A stretch of DNA of 64,000 nucleotides from Chrysaora quinquecirrha. Its lineage: Eukaryota; Cnidaria; Scyphozoa; Semaeostomeae; Pelagiidae. The notes under the pieces are model-generated. The model was not told the DNA's origin and searched no databases. It saw only the letters and a program-made list of their open reading frames with translations. The position numbers and the translations under genes are program-made. Shown here in pieces: positions 61,101 through 64,000 of the stretch (positions within the stretch are counted from its first letter, which is position 1; each line of letters starts with the position of its first letter). The stretch is from positions 1,551,540-1,615,539 of the forward strand of contig JACTAT010000007.1 of assembly GCA_014526335.1 (NCBI GenBank). Reading direction: 5' to 3'.

Positions 61101-63908
61101 CAATGAGAGGGACAAGTTCGTCTTCAAAAAGCCTTTTCAATTCTCGGCCTTCCTCTCCACACTGCTTTTGCAACTGCGTGACTTTGGAGCTACAAATACA
61201 GCATTACAAAATTTTCTAAAACTAAAGCTAAAGCTCTATAGAATAGAAAATGGAAAAATTTTTATAAAATTCCGTTTAACAAACTTCGGTTGGTATTCGC
61301 GGCTGCTTCTCCATACTTTATAATGATTGGTTCAATGCCGTTCTTCAAGTTGCCTCTTAGAAACATGGATTTCCAAGGAGCCAACGAAAATAGCTCAGAA
61401 AGCAATGCAATTTGATTGATGGCGCCAATTTTTCGTGGTTCTGGTAAGATTTTCGACAGTGAGATTAATATGAGTCTCACTCTAAGCCTGAAGAAAATTT
61501 AACTGAGTTTCTGTTGTTGTAAACACTTAGTCTTTGTTGTTGTAAGAAGGTTGCTGTAGACTGTTGGAAAAGATTGGGACGAAGTATTACCTTAAGAAAT
61601 TTGTGTCAAGGCACGGGGGTTCAGCAACCATTTTCGAGATATTTTCTTCCATTTTATATAAATATGCCTGAACTTTTCGAAGATCACAGTGACTGTCGCA
61701 CCAATCCATTTGGCTTTTTGTATATCTAGGAAGACAAAGAGGGTACAATAGACCTGATATTGCAAGATCCAATATTACACAACGCATTCGTCATCAATCA
61801 CCATCATCATCACGGCAATAGCAATTAAACATACTAATTTATGCTAACACTAACCAAATCTTGCATTATGGGTATTTATTGGTAGCAAGCATAGCAGCAG
61901 AATTTGTTTTCATAAAACTACTCTTTGATAAGTGTTTTAAATTAATGATATTTCTCATTTCCGTGTTATTTGTTGTTTACTGAATTTCTTTGGGAAGATA
62001 ATTCCCAATTTTTCGGACCTATGAAACTGAAAGATTTTATACCATAACTTGTAGCTTTTGAATATGGATTTCATTCTTTTTGGAATTGATTCTGAGGTCA
62101 GGGTTTGTGTATTATGGAACGAAGTACTCTTTCATAAATGCAGGGTACAAATTGCACATGATACAAGTCTACAAGACTTCGAGTGCTATACGTTTGACTG
62201 AATTTATATGCACTGTTTTGGATCTATCTTCTTTAAAAGGTCACAAATCACAGATGAGTAATTCGAGAATGCTTAACGTAAAGCTCTTTCGTTAATATCT
62301 TCGAGTTTTTTCTGTCTTTCATTACTAGGAAACGACCGATAATGGGACAGTAGATATAAAAGTAACATAATATGAAAGAATTGGTTGATTTGCTTCAGGC
62401 TTGTTTCCCATTACTACCAGGCATCCTGATCCAATATGCCGCTTGCTTTCAATCAATCGATGCGCAACTGCGTTCACTTAAGTTAAATTAAGGTAATTAT
62501 ATTTTCAGGATAAACGATCGATAAAAATTACCGAACATATGCTGAAGTTATGACTTCCAAACTAAAATATTAAGAATTTTCTCGCATTTATTGAATTTTG
62601 CACATGTATTCTCTACTTGCAGCTAAATACCAGTGCCCTTATAAGTCATGGCTTGATTTATAATTTATTATGTCTATAAGGAGCAACTGAGATACAAAAT
62701 TTTGTATGAGAAACTGTTCTAAGTAATTCACTCACCGTTGTAACGCAGACTATTTAATTCAAACACGCTATTGCTATACTTTATTTGCGTGAAATGGTTG
62801 ATAGTTCTTAATGAATATCATTATTCAAAATTCTACCCTGAGTCTACACTTCGCACCACCGGTCAAAATATCCTCAAAAACTTCACGCTTCCAGGGAAAG
62901 GAACTGAATACCCCTTGCGTTGCTTAATATGCGCAGGAAGTCAATTCACTGCTCGTCTATTCAAACCTAAACAGCCATACCAAAATATCACATCGATCAA
63001 AGATCTTACACAGACTGCAGTCTTGTCAGCTCTTTGCATTTATTCTTCAATACATCTTCTGATTCACCTGAGAAATAAATAAAATCAAAATCTAGCGAAG
63101 CTATTTAATTAAGTGCCTTGCGTCCCTCGATATGTTCGTATAAAATGTTCCTAAATTTCTTGAGAAAAGAGATATCAAGCGCATTAATTGAAAGGGCGCC
63201 TACAGACAAAAGTGTTCTTAAAATTAATGATAGTTGGTGATGAGTTGGAAGCCGTCGTGTTGTTTATTGATTAAAATTTTCATCAATTTATTCGTTTAAG
63301 ATTTCAAAGTTGTCCTTTCCGAGAAAATTCGGGAATTATCGGGAAAAAGCCCAGTGTGACGTAACACGGGGCTATTGTGTCGTCACTATAAGTGTTATTG
63401 TTACATCACAAGGTATCAAGTTTCGTTATTCGCGTGAGGTCGAAATTGGTCGAAAATTGGCCACATAGATGGTTATCTTCTATTCACCCACTTCTTTTGA
63501 TCAAAATGAGGACCTACACTTCAGCGTTCAACAAATATTCCTTTTCGAGAAACTCTCAAAGGCTGTTTCAATTATCTCTTATAAACTCGAAAAAGGCCAA
63601 AATTTGCATGAATTCGTGAAAATTTGCATTCAGGAAATCCCTACTCTTGAACCACGCATCAAAGAAAAACAACCTAATTTTTGCCACGTTTTAAATTCCT
63701 ATCGAGTTCTGATCAAGCTTATTTATTGCATGCGGCAAACGAAACACGTGCAATCCAAAATTCATTACTGTGAACGGCTTTTCGGTAAAATACAACTTAT
63801 TTAAGATCACTGCGGCGTCGTACCTTTTATGAGGAGACTTTCGGGATTTGTGACTTCCATAATTTCATAACGAAGTTTATCCTTTGCTCCAGCCATTTCG
63901 GCAATGCC
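52114..63908 (-). CDS. HAUS3: HAUS augmin-like complex subunit 3, 5'-truncated at the window edge (at least 10 exons)
   Basis: HAUS3 is a coiled-coil subunit of augmin, which recruits gamma-tubulin to spindle microtubules. Coding exons found: 63824-63908, 63010-63067, 61591-61725, 61006-61189, 59555-59707, 58410-58500, 57613-57751, 55942-56011, 53678-53773, 52114-52239 (TGA at 52114). All phases join, giving 378 residues; human HAUS3 is about 603, so roughly the first third lies right of 64000. Best family match: GNFDLKIARQNYFISKQDT then VIEQLLLQNSRYELL and LYEIEAKSHRETY, against human GDFDLQIAKQDYYTARQELV. The GIAEMAG, KELTRLQSVY, REKLQQCASYIQKIE, KISQDIVKIEDVLQ and MDREIFPNFF blocks also align in order. 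A stretch of about 35 residues expected between exons 55942 and 53773 was not found, so one exon may be missing from this model. Confidence 0.88.
53189..54196 (+). other. Plus-strand open stretches opposite HAUS3, unassigned
   Basis: Several frames of 66-144 codons overlap here. The ones starting at 53189, 53284 and 53762 lack an ATG at the frame start, and no frame shows a recognisable domain. One segment (QINVSKVFRYQESAFLSAS) looks protein-like. HAUS3 exon 53678-53773 lies on the other strand. May be a decayed gene or chance. Confidence 0.2.
55160..55866. mobile_element. Family C element carrying a minisatellite
   Basis: The right end CTTCCTTATGAAAAAAAATGCGTG-TA (55866) and subterminal CTAAGGAATTTCGAGTACTCAAA match 7090-7594 in reverse. 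The interior 55255-55565 is a tandem repeat of CTGTGGTGGATAAGCACTA / GGGTTATTATGCTTG words (period about 84). The left end is diverged. HAUS3 intron. Confidence 0.6.
55255..55565 (+). repeat. Minisatellite of TACTGTGGTGG words
   Basis: TACTGTGGTGGATAAGCACTACTGTGGTGGGTAATTGTGCTTGATGTGG occurs twice about 84 bases apart, with shorter partial copies on each side. Confidence 0.8.
56641..56700 (+). repeat. GATGATG/GGTGGTG simple repeat
   Basis: A short imperfect trinucleotide-type run. No flanks of the dispersed element were recognised. Confidence 0.6.
57198..57522. mobile_element. Foldback element built of ~23-bp iterons
   Basis: The left arm (TCCGAAATGAGAG, GATTCACACCCTGGGTAATG, TATGTGCAGTACAGTAGAGGG) is inverted at the right (CCTCCATTGTACTGCACACC, CATACATCACCCAGGGTGATTCATTTCCGA). 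The right arm and centre contain at least six copies of CCCTCCACTGTACTGATAATAT. The whole strand could fold into a hairpin with arms of about 90 bases. HAUS3 intron. Confidence 0.8.
59210..59350 (+). repeat. Dispersed repeat, relative of 27366-27500
   Basis: TTGATCAATCCGGGACATG, GCATTGGCCTATTG, TTTACTTGTGCACAGTTGTG and ACAATCCGGTGCACAAAA correspond in order to the block in RCL1 intron 1. Confidence 0.7.
60486..60613. repeat. Inverted repeat in a HAUS3 intron
   Basis: ACCGCGACGCAAAAACAGAAGACTGTAG faces CTATAGTCTTCTGTTTTATCTTGTGTCGCGGT, arms of about 28 bases with few mismatches around a ~70-base centre. Likely a miniature element. Confidence 0.65.
61281..61487 (-). CDS. Possible cassette exon of HAUS3
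   Basis: Between HAUS3 exons 61591-61725 and 61006-61189 the minus strand has an acceptor TTCTTCAG before 61487 and an open frame in the same phase (RLRVRLILISLSKIL ... KSMFLRGNLKNGIEP ... EAAANT). If spliced at the weak donor GTTAAA after 61281 it is 207 bases, a multiple of three, and both junctions stay in frame. The known family aligns without it, so constitutive use is unlikely. It could be alternative, cryptic, or a chance frame. Confidence 0.3.
63469..63804 (+). CDS. Hypothetical 111-residue frame antisense to a HAUS3 intron
   Basis: ATG 63469 to TAA 63804, with a globular-looking, helix-compatible composition (VQQIFLFEKLSKAVSI, LHEFVKICIQEIP, HVLNSYRVLIKLIYCM) and no low complexity. 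It lies opposite the intron between HAUS3 exons 63824-63908 and 63010-63067. A GTAAAA near 63785 could act as a donor. No family is recognised. It may be a nested single-exon gene or chance. Confidence 0.3.
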   Translation: MVIFYSPTSFDQNEDLHFSVQQIFLFEKLSKAVSIISYKLEKGQNLHEFVKICIQEIPTLEPRIKEKQPNFCHVLNSYRVLIKLIYCMRQTKHVQSKIHYCERLFGKIQLI

Positions 63909-64000
63909 CTAGAAAATGAACACGCGCGTATTTCAACTATTGCCCAGATACATTCAATTGAAAGCAGCAAAGGAGACAAAAGATTACGGCATGAAAAGTA

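Overview
The window is AT-rich, repeat-rich eukaryotic DNA from an animal. Genes are split by many short exons with GT-AG introns, some exons are only 55-90 bases, and the proteins are recognisably metazoan: HDAC3, RCL1, augmin HAUS3, class A GPCRs and an F-box/LRR-like protein. The mix of ancestral intron-rich housekeeping genes, intronless divergent GPCRs and dense miniature transposons suggests an invertebrate, possibly a cnidarian. The species cannot be fixed from the sequence. About 500 N (4892-5391) mark one assembly gap.

Layout. Positions 1-259 (-) hold the N-terminal exon of an unidentified coiled-coil protein leaving the left edge. Positions 2.6-4.9 kb hold an unusual structure: arrays of TGTAATC/TGAAATC words on the left and their reverse complement GATTACA/GATTTCA on the right, around a small unit with TATA box, splice sites and poly(A) signal. 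Positions 6-9 kb hold a possible signal-peptide exon, several miniature inverted-repeat elements and a CRE+TATA promoter candidate. An intronless GPCR lies at 9739-10740 (+). RCL1 runs on the minus strand from 27826 to 11334 in nine exons. Its 8.5 kb third intron contains a complete second intronless GPCR (20377-21345, -), a 200-bp satellite array and a dispersed element with a GATGGTGGTG-type core. HDAC3 starts head-to-head with RCL1, about 400 bp away, and runs on the plus strand to 45741 in 18 exons (432 residues, all deacetylase catalytic residues present). A 990-bp hAT-type element with a perfect 8-bp target duplication fills most of the gap between the HDAC3 stop and an intronless F-box gene (46915-48576, +). 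From 52114 to beyond the right edge the minus strand carries HAUS3, at least ten exons here, with its N-terminus outside the window.

HDAC3 (nuclear co-repressor deacetylase), RCL1 (nucleolar 18S rRNA processing) and HAUS3 (spindle microtubule nucleation) are housekeeping genes with no shared pathway. The HDAC3/RCL1 pair probably shares a bidirectional promoter. Gene models were built by hand: every listed exon boundary has GT/AG signals and consistent phase. Homology is judged from remembered family sequences, not from a database search.
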